Source: Roseiarcus sp963832305
GTDB taxonomy: Bacteria; Pseudomonadota; Alphaproteobacteria; Rhizobiales; Beijerinckiaceae
DNA length: 64,000 nucleotides
Direction: 5' to 3'
Assembly (NCBI GenBank): GCA_963832305.1
Contig: CAWHTU010000014.1
Coordinates: forward strand, 310,001-374,000
Position numbers and translations under genes: made by a program. A model generated the notes under the pieces. That model was not told where the DNA came from, did not search any database, and saw nothing but the letters and a program-made list of their open reading frames with translations. The first letter of the stretch is position 1, and every line of letters begins with the position of its first letter. Below, one piece after another: positions 63,570-64,000 of the stretch.

Positions 63570-64000
63570 ATGGCCGACGACGAACTCGACCTCAACACCC
63601 TCGCCGACGACGAACTCGTCGAGCAGATGCACGACGACCTTTACGACGGCCTCAAGGAAGAGATCGAGGACGGCGTCAGGATCCTGCTCGACCGCGGCTG
63701 GATCCCGTATGATGTCCTGACCAAGGCGCTGGTTGAGGGGATGCGCATCGTCGGCATTGACTTCCGCGACGGCATTCTGTTCGTGCCGGAAGTGCTGATG
63801 TCGGCTAACGCCATGAAGTCGGGGATGGCGATCCTGCGCCCTCTGCTCGCCGCGACAGGCGCGCCGAAAATGGGCAAGATGGTGATCGGCACCGTCAAGG
63901 GCGACATCCATGACATCGGCAAGAACCTGGTCTGCATGATGATGGAAGGCGCCGGCTTCGAGGTGTTCGACATCGGCATCAACAACAGCGTCGAGAAATA
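63570..64000 (+). CDS. Methyltransferase-type corrinoid (B12-binding) protein, cut by window end
   Basis: Partial gene, first 143 residues visible. The N-terminal helical cap (LADDELVEQMHDDLYDGLKE, GVRILLDRGWIPYDVLTKAL) is followed by LFVPEVLMSANAMKSGMAIL and the B12-binding motif VKGDIHDIGKNLVCMMMEGA (D-x-H-x-x-G; His is the lower Co ligand). This is the layout of MtbC/MtmC-like corrinoid proteins that shuttle methyl groups between a substrate-specific methyltransferase and a second one. The partner methyltransferases would lie beyond 64000. Start ATG 63570, preceded by AAGGCGCG. Confidence 0.9.
   Translation, partial: MADDELDLNTLADDELVEQMHDDLYDGLKEEIEDGVRILLDRGWIPYDVLTKALVEGMRIVGIDFRDGILFVPEVLMSANAMKSGMAILRPLLAATGAPKMGKMVIGTVKGDIHDIGKNLVCMMMEGAGFEVFDIGINNSVEK

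Overview
The window is GC-rich, gene-dense chromosomal DNA of an alphaproteobacterium, most likely a Hyphomicrobiales (Rhizobiales) member. The pointers are a Tad/Flp pilus operon of alphaproteobacterial type, a GapR/DUF2312 nucleoid protein, separate glyQ and glyS genes, and a flagellar block with a DUF1217 protein and an FtcR-type regulator, which is typical of rhizobial flagellar clusters. Several genes suggest a methylotroph-like or aromatic-degrading lifestyle (PQQ dehydrogenase, vanA/vanB, glutaryl-CoA dehydrogenase, a methyltransferase-type corrinoid protein at the right edge). Genus cannot be fixed from the sequence alone. I see no rRNA, tRNA, CRISPR array, prophage or insertion sequence.

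Layout. 0.05-9.4 kb: Tad pilus locus (two TadE-like proteins, TadG, CpaE, CpaF, TadB, TadC, TadD, then a convergent CpaC-N-like protein). 9.5-11.6 kb: GapR, N-formylglutamate amidohydrolase and an SDR, all on the minus strand. 12.0-18.1 kb: class III cyclase/TolB-like/TPR protein, PQQ dehydrogenase, and the VanA/VanB Rieske oxygenase pair. 18.1-23.0 kb: housekeeping RNA genes (glyS, glyQ, rph, an RNase D-like exonuclease). 23.1-29.7 kb: regulators and flagellar genes (receiver-less OmpR remnant, LysR, DUF1217 protein, TPR/glycosyltransferase/DUF6165 fusion, PilZ protein, FtcR). 29.9-31.3 kb: lpd. 31.5-37.2 kb: a glycan cassette (DPM1-like GT2, two polytopic GT-C-like proteins, UDP-glucuronate decarboxylase). 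37.2-46.8 kb: enoyl-CoA hydratase with a duplicated 5' end, aldo/keto reductase, SDR plus EamA exporter, fatty acid hydroxylase-like protein, MarC, xylulokinase, CspA, FAD oxidoreductase. 47.0-49.4 kb: gcdH plus a CoA-transferase. 49.5-55.4 kb: LOG protein, SodB, universal stress protein and a sugar ABC importer. 55.6-64.0 kb: YgfZ-like protein, dihydroorotase, Lrp/EamA pair, MaoC/SDR pair, FMN reductase, nitrilase-family enzyme, DUF4331 protein and the corrinoid protein, which is cut by the window edge.

The most pervasive anomaly is that about a dozen genes are split by apparent single-base indels: tadB, tadC, tadD, the CpaC-N gene, the cyclase (three times), the PQQ dehydrogenase, vanB, glyS, the OmpR remnant, the PilZ gene, a polytopic GT, an SDR and the DUF4331 gene. 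Most look like one extra base, often in a short run. The essential glyS gene is among them, so I read most of these as sequencing or assembly errors rather than gene decay, and I annotate across them. Two lesions cannot be explained that way: the response regulator that lacks its whole receiver domain, and the partial copy of the enoyl-CoA hydratase 5' end.

The best candidate for an undescribed system is the 31.5-37.2 kb cassette. It reads as a lipid-linked sugar pathway: UDP-xylose supply, a polyprenyl-phosphate glycosyltransferase, and two membrane transferases, one with a C-terminal beta-rich domain. The flagellar regulator block, in which a TPR/glycosyltransferase/DUF6165 fusion and a PilZ protein sit beside FtcR, is second.
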